DNA of 64,000 bases from Mycteria americana (taxonomy: Eukaryota; Chordata; Aves; Ciconiiformes; Ciconiidae), in the NCBI RefSeq assembly GCF_035582795.1, contig NC_134383.1, positions 1,743,501-1,807,500 of the forward strand. Direction: 5' to 3'. A program made the translations under genes and the position numbers. Below are positions 23,421-34,900 of this stretch, in pieces. Each line of letters opens with the position of its first letter. Positions within the stretch are counted from its first letter, which is position 1. Under the pieces are notes generated by a model that searched no databases, was not told the origin of the DNA, and saw only the letters and a list, made by a program, of their open reading frames with translations.

Positions 23421-26400
23421 CCGGAGCAGCTTCTAAAAATCGCGGGAACTGCAATGAGCCAAGTACCTGCTACGGAGGCACAGAAAACATCCCCAAAGGG
23501 CCAGGGATGCTTTAGGTGACGGCAGCCCCGAAGACAGGGAGATCCCCTTCCCAGCAGTGCCTTTCTCTTGCCCCTTCTTGAGCCCACTGCCGCTCCTCCT
23601 CTCGCTCGCTCCTGCCTCGCGGTTCCTTCCACACACGATGGATGCCTCTTCTTTCTTCTTCACCGGCAGCTGCTGCAAAGGCAGGAGGACGCGCTCAGGA
23701 CCGAGAAGCCCCCGCTCCTCCGCCTGGAGCACAGAGGGACGCCGGGCCGGCCCCCGGAGGGAGCTCTCCACAGCACCACCCGACCCCGGCGTTCCACCCA
23801 CACCTACCCCCTATCCCTTAACACCCCCCACCCCCCCACCCCGGAAAAAAACCTCGCCGACCGGCTTTTCTCACCGGATTGGTGCTCCGGTGCTCCCCCC
23901 GGGCGCCACCCCTGCCGCCTGCGGAGTTCCAGCCGGCGCTGGATCTGGGCTCGGTCGGAGGCGGGCACCCTGGGCAAATGAAGCTGGGCCGGCAAAGCAG
24001 CGGCCACAGAGGCCGCGCCCCTGCTTACAGGGGGCTCGAGCCGCTGCCTGGACTGCAAAGCGCCCGGGACTCCAGGGCACTGGCCGGGCCCTGGCTTACA
24101 GGGCAGCCCTGGTCCCAAAGGCCCACGGAGGCTCCTTCTCTCCGATTCAGGGGCACCCTGACCCGCACCCCGCTAACGGGGCGGTCACCCCACACAGGCT
24201 GCCAGCTGAGCACTATCAAGAGTGCTGGGCACGTTCTGCCCTGGAGGCAGGTGAATCGGCAGCGGTGGCTGGTGACTTTGGCACGGGCTTTTCCCGGGAG
24301 GTTCTGGGGGCTTGGGCAGAAAAACTTCCTGAGGTGGGCTCCTCACCACTTGGGAGAAGCTGCCGCTTCAATGCAGAGCAGCTGGTTGGAAAGTGGCTGG
24401 TGTTTGGGGCCTGCAAGTGGTGCTGGCCACCCTAAATCTGCTGCCCTGCTCTGCCCTGCCCTGCCCTGCTCTGCCCTGCTCTGCCCTACCCTGCCCTGCC
24501 ATGCCCTGGTCCCCTTTCCCTCTGCTCTCAGACCCAGGAGCAGCTTGGGAGAAAGGGAGCCACAGGGGAAGGCAGGAGGCTGGGGGGAAGGGGCCCATTC
24601 CGGGCCTGCAAGCAGGGCCCGGGTCCTGCCCAGGCAGCCCTGGCACTGGGAAGCCCTTTTATTGCCTTGAGCTGGGCCACCGCCCTGGAAGCAGGGCTGG
24701 GGCCTCTGCTCTTTAAGCCTCCAGGCTGCTGGGCACCACAGGGTCTAAGATGGCTGAGCCTGGGGGGGTAGGGGGCGGAGGGAGGAAGGACGGCCGGGGG
24801 TCGGGGAGCGCTGTGGGGAGGTCCCTCCAGGGGCCGGCACCCCTCTGTCCTCCGGGCGGAGGAGCTGGCACTTGACTGCGCCCTCCTTCCTTGGCAGCAG
24901 CTCCTGGAGAAGAAAGAAAGAAGAGGCATCCATCGTGTGTGGAACTGCGAGGCAAGAGCGAGCGAGAGGAAGAGCGGCGTTGGGCTGAAAAGGGGGAAAG
25001 AGAAAGGCGCTCCTGGGCAAAGGGACCTCCCTGTCACCAGGGCTGCGGTCACACAAGAGCATCCTTGGGATGTTTTTTATGGCTCTTGGGATGTTTTTTA
25101 TGGCTCTGGGGGAGATACTTGGCTCAGTGCTGCTCCCTAGATTTCTAGAAGCCATTCCAATTCTCTGGTAAGAAGACAAAACTTCCAAATTTTTGTCCCT
25201 GAAAGGCCGGGGCCAGAGGCACCCGCCTGCTTACAGGGGGTCCCTCCAAGCACCGGGGGGCACGCACAGCCCTACTTACAGGGCGGTCCCCCTCGGCTCG
25301 GCACTCGCTCCCAACAAGTCCCACGGAGCCCGAGGCTCCCGCCTGCGCCCGAGTTACGGGCTGGCCGTCCTGGCTGCAGCACAACACCACGTCTTCAGGA
25401 GCCCAGGGAGCGACCTCGACCCCAACGGCGGGGGGAGGTCGCCCCAGCCAAAAGCAGCGCCAAAGGCGGGACCGCACCCTCCAGCACAGCGCTTCCTCAA
25501 CCTGCACCCTTCTCAAGGGCGAGGGAGGGCTCGCTCCTGTTGGCTGGCTAAAGCAGCCCCTCAGCCCTGCCTACAGGGAGGTCGGGCTGCTCCTGGGGAC
25601 AGAGGGCTCCACGGCTCGTGACACACGCCCCGAGTGCGGGGCTGTCACGCTGGCAGGTCGCCAGCAGGACAGGCGGCCACGCAGGCAGAGACCCGGGCCC
25701 TGACTACAGGCAGGTCGCGTTGCCCGCGCTACGACTAAGCGGCTTCGCTCCGTCCTTAGAAAGAAGGGGCAAGCCCGGACCCTCCCTCCGCTCGTGGGCT
25801 CAGAGGGGACCCCCCCGTTGCTGCACAGAGCCCTTCTCTCCCTCCTGGGAAGTTTAGGCTAAGTACGCTGCAGCAATTTTAACAGGGGCCTAAACAAGAA
25901 GCTCATTCGCTCACTCACTCACACAGACACAGACACGGATACAGAAACAGACACAGACAGGGAAAAACAGAACTTCCCAGAAGAGAGAGCGAGCTCTGCG
26001 CAGCCAATGCCTGGGGAGCCATCCCTACCCCCGAGCAGGAGAGGAGAGCCTCAGACCTGCCCCCCGGGCTGCATGGAGGCCCAGAGGGGCCTCAACACGC
26101 CAAGGGGCTTCACGGGTGGCCAAGGGGCTAATGTCGTGACACGCCCCGACTCCAGGGGGTCACGCCAGCCAGGCCACCAGCAGGCAGAAAGCCGCCAGGG
26201 CCGCAGGAGGGGAGCGGGGAAACGGCTCTCCCCTGCTTACAGGGTGGGCCTGGGGTCCAGAGAGCTCCATTTCCCCCTCGGGTACGGAGACAGCGGCTCT
26301 CACCCTCCTTACAGGGTTGCCACTTTCTCTGAGCAGCCAAATCACGGGGCAACGTGGCAAAAGGCCAAAGACCAAGCCCTGGTTACAGGGAGGTCGCCCA

Positions 26401-28572
26401 GCACAAAGCCAGCCAGGGCACCAAAGGTGCTGGCAATGCTCTTGTGTGACCACAGCCTCGGTGACAGGGCGGTCCCTTTGCCCAGAGCGCCTTTCTCTTT
26501 CCCCCTCTTCAGCCCACTGCTCCTCCTCTCGCTCGCTCTTGCCTCGCAGTTCCACATGATGCCTTTTGTTCTCCAGGAGCTGCTGCCAAGGAAGGAGGGC
26601 ACAGTCAAGCGCCAGCTCCTCCGCCTGGAGGAGAGAGGGATGCCAGCCCCCGGAGGGAGGTCCCCACAGCACTCCCCGACCCCCGGCCATCCTTCCCCCC
26701 TCCTACGCTCTACCCCCCCGGGCTCACCCACCTTAGACCAACCTTTCTCACCACCATGGTGCCCAGCGGCCTGGAGGGGGGCAGAAGCAGAAGAGCAGAG
26801 GCCCCAGCCCTGCTTCCAGGGCGGTGGCCCAGCTCAAGGCAATAAAAGGGCTTCCCAGTGCCAGGCCTGCCCGGGCAGGACCCGAGCCCCCCTCACAGGC
26901 ATGACCCAATGCCAGGAGAGGGCCCTTTCTTCCCAGCCTCCCACCTTCCCCCATGGCTCTCTTTCTCCCAAGCTGCTCCAGGGGCTGAGAGCAGAGAGAA
27001 AGAGGGCTAGGGCAGGGCACGCCCAGCCCCACACATCTCAACCCCATGCCTCTGAAAGGCCGGGGCCAGGGACACCCACCTGCTTACAGGGGGTCCCTCC
27101 CAGCACCTCCCATTGAGCACAGGGGACGTGCACAACCCTACTTACAGGGCCGTCCCCTTCGGCTCGGCACACTCAACAAGCCCCACGGAGCCCAAGGCTC
27201 TGACCTGCACCCAAGTTACGGGCTGCCCATCCTGGCTGCACCACAACACCATGTCTTCAGGAGCTCCACCTCCCCCCAGGTGCCAAGACGGTGGCTTTCA
27301 CCCTCCTTACAGGGTTGCCACTCTCTCCGGGCAGCCAAACCATGGGGCAACATGACAAAAGGCCAACAAAAGCCAAGACCCAAGCCCTGGTTACAGGGAG
27401 GTCACCCAGTGCAAAGCCAGCCATGGCACCTAAGGTGCTGGCAACGCCTTTGTGTGACCATAGCCCCGGTGACAGGGAGGTCCCTTTGCCCAGAGTGCCT
27501 TTCTCTTTCCTCCACTTCAGTCTCCCGGGCTTCCTCCGCTCCTCTTCTCGTCGCTCTTGCCTCGCAGTGCCTGCTCTGTCTGCTCCACCAGCTGCTGCAA
27601 AGGCACGACGACGCGGTCAGGGCCGAGAGGACACCGGCCCCGGGAGGGAGCTCTCCACAGCACCACCCGACCCGCGGAGGGAGCTCTCCACAGCACCACC
27701 CGACCCCGGCCGTCCTCCCGCCCCTACCCCCTACACCCCGCCCTCGGAAAAAACCTCGCAGATCGGCTTTTCTCACCGAATTGGTGCTCCGGTGCTCCCT
27801 GCAGGGACGAGTGCGAAGGGTCCTCTGCTGCTCCGGGCTCCTGGCCGCTCCCGGCGGGGGCTGGACCCTCCGCACCCCCTGTGGCGATGGCTGACCGCGC
27901 CTCCCCGGGACGGCGCCTGAGCCCCAGCCCTCCCCACGGCGCTCGCAGACCCCCCGAAGGCGATGGTCGACCCCCGCCCGCCCGCCCGCCCCGAGGCGAT
28001 CGCGGCCCTCTCCCCACGAAGGCGGTGGCCGACCCCCGCCCCGAGGCGATCGCGGCCCGCTCCCCACGAAGGCGATGGCCGACCCCCGCCCCGAGGCGAT
28101 CGCGGCGCCCTCCCCACGAAGGCGATGGCCGACCCCCGCCCCGAGGCGATCGCGGACCCTCCCCAGGCGGCGCCGACCCCCGCCCGCCCGCCCGCCCGCC
28201 CCTTCCCCAGGCGGGTCCCGCTCCCCTTCCCCTCAGGCGGCCGCTCTCCCCCTCACACAGGCGCGCGACCGTTGGTGACCCCCGCGCGCGACGGCTGCTC
28301 CCGCCCGCCCCCCGCCCCCGCGAGACGCCCGCGCGCCGCCCGGGGAGGGGGCACGCGCCCCGCGCCCGCCGCGGCCCCCGCGCCTCGTTGCCCGCCCCGC
28401 AGGGGGACCGTCTGCACGGCCTCGGACCCGCTCCCGCAGTGCGGCGGGCTCCGACGGCTGCGGCGGAGCCGACTGGGCTCCGCTGGGACGCAGCGCTGGT
28501 GGCAGACGCGACCGAGTCTGCCGGCAGCTGAGGGGATCGGTCAGTATCTGACAGGCCCTCCTGCGGCTCCAC
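23421..28572. repeat. GC-rich nested-repeat core of B copy 2
   Basis: The second copy of the GC-rich core, with the same internal modules shifted by 9221-9222 bp. It differs by one extra C in the run near 23835 and a few substitutions. Confidence 0.8.
27951..28157 (+). repeat. 50-bp GC minisatellite, second copy
   Basis: Identical in structure and unit number to the array at 18729-18935. That the array did not change size fits a very recent duplication. Confidence 0.88.
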
Positions 28573-29566
28573 CAGGCTCTCGCACTTACTAGTAGGAGAT
28601 TTTTATTTCACTCCCAAAGACTCGGGGGGCTCCATCGTTAGAATCCAGGAGTAGATTTTCCAGCTGTAGAATTACTTACTGCTAGAAGACTCTGACAGAA
28701 GTATCTGGCAGCACTTCTTAGTGTCTGCGGCAGCCATGAATTACCTAGCGCAATCTGGGAGTCGCAAGAGTGTCAGCAATGACCTCAGGTCTCAGAGTCT
28801 TCAACATTTGTTAAAAGAAAGACCTATTAGTAGGTCTTGCACCATGCTATTGATACCTTTCCCCAGTGTGATCCTACAGATTCCAGTAACTCACTCTGCT
28901 GCTGGAGTTCTCTGCCAGCAGTTACCTCTGCTGTAGCTATTAATGCACTACTGGTGGTACGGCTATCTTCTAGGATCAGTTACTATCCTTTGGAATCTAG
29001 TAATGGAATTACCATTGCTGATTCCCCTCTGTATTAGCTACTCGGGCAATAGCCTGCTGGCGCATGTGGCTGGGGCCCCACCGGCTGCACCCCTGGCACT
29101 GGCAGCCCAGCACACACCATCCTCCCATAGGGACCGAGCACCTGCGCAGAGTTTTCAGTGCTCAAACTGAACACAACCCTTTGGAAATAGCAAGACCCGC
29201 CCTCTTTCAGTGTACTCGGTACAATCGCCACCAGTACGAGGCACCGGGCAAACACAAGCAAGAATAGGAAAAGTGAATTGGCATCAGTAAGGAGATCAAG
29301 TCCAGTCTCACAGGACCCTAGCAAAGAAAGGCTCCGCTTTTTCAAATGAGCTTTCATATCACGCACGCAGAACAGGAAGATGCTTGGTCTTCGCTGACAG
29401 GAATTTCCACATTCAGAATGTGCGCAGGTACTTGAAGCCCACACCGCCTTTGTAAAAGGCGCTGCAACAACACACAGCGTTAGGTCCAACAAGACGTAGG
29501 CCACATTCTCCAGATCGGCAACAAGTGCAGACGCCGCTCGAGCACCTGAAAACAAGATACAATGCT

Positions 29567-29859
29567 CTACCGAAGAGTTACATGCAAGCGTTGGTTTATT
29601 TCCTTCCGGAAGAGCAGCTGCATCTCTGCCACCTCCTGGCGGCTCAGCGCCTTGTCACAGGACTGAAAGGTCAGCCTGTAGCAGAGGCTCTTCCGTCCGG
29701 TCTCTGACTGCTGGAAATTGCCGATTAACTGGATGGATATGACCATTTCACCTGACACCCACCTAGCAATGGTGTGAAAAGCAACTTCATCAAATTGTTC
29801 CCCATCAGGAACCCAAAAGCTGACATCATGCACATAGGAAAGCGGACAAAGAGAAAACA
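29567..29859 (-). pseudogene. FDXACB1-like: FDXACB1-like 3' fragment encoding an FDX-ACB domain (B copy 2)
   Basis: The second copy of the fragment at 20345-20637, with an identical translation. Both copies keep the frame open through the whole domain. Confidence 0.75.
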
Positions 29860-30792
29860 CTTGAAAAGCCACATGGCAGTTACCTGTAGACTGTATATTG
29901 ACACCCCTGGACAGTCTCTGCGTTGAAAGAATGAACATCACTCAAGACAAACCTGTCTCTTGCTGCCACAGCCAACCATGTGCCAGCAGTTGTGCTGCTC
30001 TCTCCTTGGCTGATGAGGTGCCCCACCCCATCCACTGCAGAGCTGGAAGGAAAGCCAGAGGGTAAGGAAAATTCTGCTAGGACACTCAAAAGTTTTATAG
30101 TGCAAACAAAATATCCACAAAGTGGTAGAAAACTATCACTGCAGTTGGCATAGCACTCTATCTGGTTTATTCACCGAAAAAAAGAGGGCAAAATGCTGCT
30201 GCTGGCCAACCTCTGGGGTGGTTGCTGACTCTAAACCCCCTCACTCTGAGATGCTTTTGTCCCCCCCCACTGCAAGGTGAATGCGAAACACTCCTTCCCT
30301 GAGATGCTTGATTACTGTCCCCAAAAAGGCTGTTGCTGATCTCCTTGAAGATGGTTCCTGACCTGTCCCCAGAGATAGTTGCCAACTCTTATTTCCAAGG
30401 CGGCTGCTGACGATCCCCCCCGCCCCCGGCTATGGCCCCCATCGTGTCAGCTGTGGTGTCCAGCATGCGGCACCCCACTCTGCCTGTGGCTGTACCTGGG
30501 CACCATGCCAGACTGCTTCAGAACGACAAAGCGCTTGTATTTGTGTTTCTAACAAGCTGCTGTACTTCAAATGTGACTGCATTTCAGGGGCATTTGAGTG
30601 CAAAAAGCAGTACGGCTTTTTACGTTGTATTCCTTTCACTGCTATTTTGTACAGACCTGCCGTGTCAGTCTCAGAGACCCTGTTTACAAACGTATTTCAG
30701 GAAAGAGAACAGTCCTTTGGTTGAAGAGCAGGGGTGCGGCACAGGAGAGCTGAACTCTTTCCTGGCTCTATCAGAGTATTGATGTGCACGTG

Positions 30793-31120
30793 CTTTTAGT
30801 TGCTTTATGCCTTGACTCCCCAGCTGTAAAAAGGGTTTAATGACACTCATCTGGGTCTTGTGCATATACATCTTTCACGACTTAGCACAGGGACTATCTC
30901 TGTAGGTAAGTCAGTGTCAAATACAACACAGTGCTGGTTTCCTTAGCACTACTGCAATACAAATAATAATTATTATTTCTGAAGCGTAATTGTCATTGAG
31001 TCTTGACCTGGGATTTTTAGCTACGTATTGGATCTGAAGAAATTCTTGGAGGAAGACTGATCCAGGTGGAAGTGCAAGCTACTTCTCCATTGCATTTGAC
31101 ACAAGGTGCTCTGGCAATGG
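30793..31120 (+). repeat. Element A, copy 3 (truncated third unit)
   Basis: It matches copy 2 up to CTGGCAATGG, where the sequence changes from B (TCCATCACTC) to unique DNA (CCCCTTTCC). This defines the right boundary of the duplication, about 380 bp before the ZP-mucin poly(A) signal. Confidence 0.92.
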
Positions 31121-31500
31121 CCCCTTTCCTGCCTGCATTCTGGCAACAACAGTAAAGAAACTGGACCCAGAAGTTGAACATGGTGAGTTCTTTTCATGTG
31201 CTCTCAAATTCAGCTTTATGGACAAAGCTTTTGCATTCTGAACTTTCTTCCACTATGTGGATTTCACGAACAGACAGTTAGTGGAAACTTGCTTCCACTC
31301 AAAGTGGGAAAACAGTAACATGAGTAAAGCAAAAGGATAAAGGGACTCGGCTCCATAGGTGCGAGAAAAGCTGTAAAGCTGAGTGGCTGGACCTCTGGAG
31401 CTCTTGGGTCCTGTCCACATTCCCAATCAATAAACTTGGGTTTCATCATTTTTTCCCAACAATCCATTCTCCTTGATGGCATGGCTCTAGTCTACAGTGC

Positions 31501-31506
31501 TTTATT
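31501..31506 (-). promoter_or_regulatory. Candidate poly(A) signal of the ZP-mucin gene
   Basis: AATAAA on the minus strand, about 337 nt after the predicted stop codon (31843-31845). Confidence 0.5.
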
Positions 31507-31842
31507 TTACATAGCTCTTCTGCACCCTGATTTCCTGTCTGCTTTCCCATTTCTGTGAACAGATTGTGTGCTGATGCCTGCACATACTGCATTTTAAGCT
31601 CTGCTCTCCCTTATAGGTGGGCCACTACTACAATTCTTTCTCTACTCTGCAGTTTGTGGGCTCGTTCACGCAGAAGGAAAGAAAGGAAGGAGAGAGGTGC
31701 TTAAAGCAGAGATTGGATATCTTGCTCCCTGGGTCAGCAGAAGCTCTACGAAAGCAATACAGTGTGCAAAGCAAAATCAATTGCTTTTCTGATCATTGTA
31801 GCAGTGGCGTGGGATCTGCAGGATTGGTCAGCTGCTCGTAGT

Positions 31843-31994
31843 TCACAGGCCATGGATTTCTCCAAGTTGTGGATAGCATATGTTTTTGGTTTTCTGTCTA
31901 TGATGCAGCCAAAGGCTTATGAAAGCACTGCCCAAGACAGCAAAGCCAGTAAGGGATCCCAGCAGAATGGGTACCAGCATAGCAGAATCAGGAC
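31843..31994 (-). CDS. ZP-mucin gene exon 7 (transmembrane helix, tail, stop)
   Basis: Acceptor TTACTTCCAG. It encodes MLVPILLGSLTGFAVLGSAF plus ISLWL, then a basic stop-transfer stretch and a short tail to a TGA at 31843-31845. Confidence 0.83.
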
Positions 31995-34900
31995 CTGGAA
32001 GTAAAGAAAGAAGTAATCAAGCAGTGAACAGTGTTAAGAGAGGAGGGAGAAGAAAGAGAAAGTTAAACTCCCATTCATCTTTATAGCATGCCAAGCAGGT
32101 ATGGCTAAGTTTCTGTCCACAGAGTAGTCTGAATGGGTAGTGCCTTTTCAAACACACTACCTTCTTGCCATAAGATCCCAGCAGTAAATATTCCTTGCAC
32201 AAACAAGTAAAGACACAAGAATTTAGGTAACTCTCAGGGATGGTACCAGTGGATTTAAGAAGTCTCTCATGCTCATGATGTGCCAGGTTCAGTGTCACTC
32301 CTTTCTAATAGATGGACAACATCTAATTAACATTAACCAGCTGCTGTATTTCACCTATGAACAGAAATAAAAAAGAAAATGCTCCTGCCTCATGACCAGC
32401 CTCGTTCTGCACCAAATGTTCCTAAGTTAGATTTTTGTCCAGTTACCTGTGGATGGTGTTTCCTTGCTATACCAGATAACTACCTCTAAATAAGGGGACT
32501 CTTCCCAAAGCTCAGTAGAAAAAATGACTGCATTGCTCTTTCATTCTAAAAGCTGCAAAGCTAACAGAAAAAAATATTTAAAAGGAGGCCCCTATACCCT
32601 GATTCCTCCCATCTCATCTCACCTAAAACCCAGACACCTGAAGGAAAGAGTTAGTGGATGTCTCTCACAATTATTTGAATGGCATTCCTCATCTGCAGTC
32701 AACATGTTTCACCAAAATACTGCAACATGCAGGACAATTCTTTTCATCTAGAGGACATTCTGCCTTATTTTTCTTCCCTTCTCCTCCATCTAAAGCTTCA
32801 GTTCCTGCAGAGGATACATTTGGCTCCGCCTCCTGTCTGAAAGTCTGTCGGATCTGATACTGATTAACCATCGTGTTTGTGATTTAGGAAGGCCAAAACA
32901 AAGATGAGGAGTTATTAGGATGTAATCTAGTCATACCAGATGGCTGTCAAGAAAGTTGTTAAAAGTGTACTGTTTTTCTTACAGCAGGAAAAGTCAAACA
33001 GAAACTTCTGCAAGAGAGAGACAGAGAGAGAGAAGAAAAAAACAGGAGACCCACCTTCCACAGGTTTATATAGAAACCTGTTCTTCATTCTCAAAACTGG
33101 ACCAAATGAGATCAGGTTGTGCAGGTTTCCATAGCTGTTCCTGTCACTTGGCTGGAGGAGTGGCTCCGCACTTTCAAAGCAGTCCTGGGAAAGACATATG
33201 AAAAACATTTGAAAGCATACTGGTGGTGCCTGAAGAGAATCTCCTACACTAGCGACTGTGTGAAGTCCACAGCAACCACAGTGCTGATCAGAGCAGGTCT
33301 CCTCAGATTCAGTCTTTGTCCAGCTCTGCTGTCATTCCAAAAAGTGAGTTGCCTAACTCTTGGAGCAGCCCATATGTATATCTCCATTCCCTAACTTCTT
33401 TTCCCTAGGGATTAGCACCTATTGCTACCATTGCATATCATTAATTCATCTTCCAGACTTTCAACAAAGGGATTGACCAGATATGGGATGATCCTGATGT
33501 GGTGACTTTGTTACAGGAGATGGCAGAGTTCTTTCCCAGAGAGTGCAACTCTCTTTTTAGGCCCAATGGTTGTGTCTGCAGGCCAGCAAGTACTCTTAGA
33601 GCAAGCAGGGCATATGCAAGATGCAGACATTCATCCTTCACATGCCCATGCAACTGATTTTCTAATTCCTGCCAAAGCTTCTTAAAAGCAGGCTCAGCCT
33701 GACTGGCTGAATTTTCAGAGCTTTTCTAGCTCTACTGTGCAGCTCAACCACTCAAACTTTCATGAATCTCTCTTCATCCATCTCAAACACTTCTTTGCAC
33801 TACTTCTGTAGTGCTGTGCCTTTTAAATCTACCGCATGGCCTATGGGTAAGTATGAGACACTGTGCCAAGCGTTTCACGGAAGTCTTATCCCTGAGCCCT
33901 CCAAGCTTGTGGAAGCCTGAAAACTTCCATATCCCAGATCCAGGACAATCCAATATAGAGATAGATTTGAGCCCTTTCACATAATTCTGCAATGCAAAAT
34001 TATATAGCTCTGCTGAGCCTTTTCCTTGCGATTCTCCTATAAGGTGGCTACTTGCTTATTTGTTGATATGCTTCTTATGTTGATTACACAAAGCAACAGT
34101 AAATTGCTTGTGGTCATAAAGTGAAAATAAAGCACTGTGAGCTCAGTTAGCTTAACCGAGAGTAGAAATTGAGCTGGGTCTTTAGGAGACACAGACTATG
34201 CAAGAAACAAAGAAGGAACTGTATGAGCTGGAAGAAAGTGGAGCTCTATAATCTACCATCAAGGTTCTTTATTGAATCAGCTGTACTCGCTGGAAGCACC
34301 AAATATTTCCAAAAGTTCCTTAGACCAGTGAAAGCGGACCCATCCCACGTACCTGTTCACACCCTGTTTTGCCATGCAGACAGACATTAAGCTCACAGTG
34401 CAAATAGGCCACTGAATGATTCAGCATCTGGAACAGCTGGATGGTGAAGCTAGCAGCTCTGGACTTACTGCTCTGCAGTAACTGGATGTGTCTGCATTCA
34501 AATGGCAACCTGGCAAGGACAAATGGCAAACAGTTTCAAATTCCAGCTCTCCCTGACTAAAGGCAGGGAAGAGGGGGATCTGCTGACACAGGTCTGCACA
34601 AGTTCTAAGCCAGGTACTTGCATCTACAGAGTCAAACAAAAATCCACAAAATGTGAGCGTCTCAGGCTGTACCTGTCCCTGCTGTGGCGGCCACAGTCCT
34701 AGAGCAGCAGAATTGTTTCTTGGAGGTTGATTTTGCTACAACCATTAAAATGGCTGCTGTAGCGCGATAATCATTCCCTGACCTAGACAAATTCAAAAGC
34801 ACTGCAGAGGTGATCTCCCACTATAGCTGATATGAAAGCTCTTTTACTGATGACAATAATGCGTAGCACTTCTAATGCACATTTCATGCCCCAGTGGTTT

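Larger units (their letters stand above)
12350..31120 (+). repeat. Tandem segmental duplication, structure A-B-A-B-A
   Basis: Two copies of a unit of about 9,222 bp lie head to tail, followed by a 328-bp partial third copy. Element A is at 12350-12677, 21571-21898 and 30793-31120. Element B is at 12678-21570 and 21899-30792. The offset is 9221 up to a C-run near 14610, then 9222. I noticed about nine differences between the full copies, including the C-run length, CACATT/CACGTT near 15010, CATGGG/CACGGG near 17122 and GTGCATG/GCGCATG near 19840. The duplication is therefore very recent, or is an assembly or haplotype artefact. It separates ANKK1 from the ZP-mucin gene. Confidence 0.95.

Noticed and set aside
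12350-31120. CRISPR-like or phage-like interpretation of the repeated motifs
   Set aside because: The window is clearly vertebrate with spliced genes. The motif copies are degenerate and irregularly spaced.
32689-32871. Cys-containing minus-strand ORF considered as an extra ZP-mucin exon between exons 6 and 7
   Set aside because: Exon 6 (phase 1) and exon 7 (needing one base) join directly to give Gly, and this ORF lacks clear acceptor and donor sites.
33441-33653. Minus-strand ORF in the intron between ZP-mucin exons 5 and 6
   Set aside because: Exons 5 and 6 already join in phase and complete the cysteine pair, so an extra exon is not needed.
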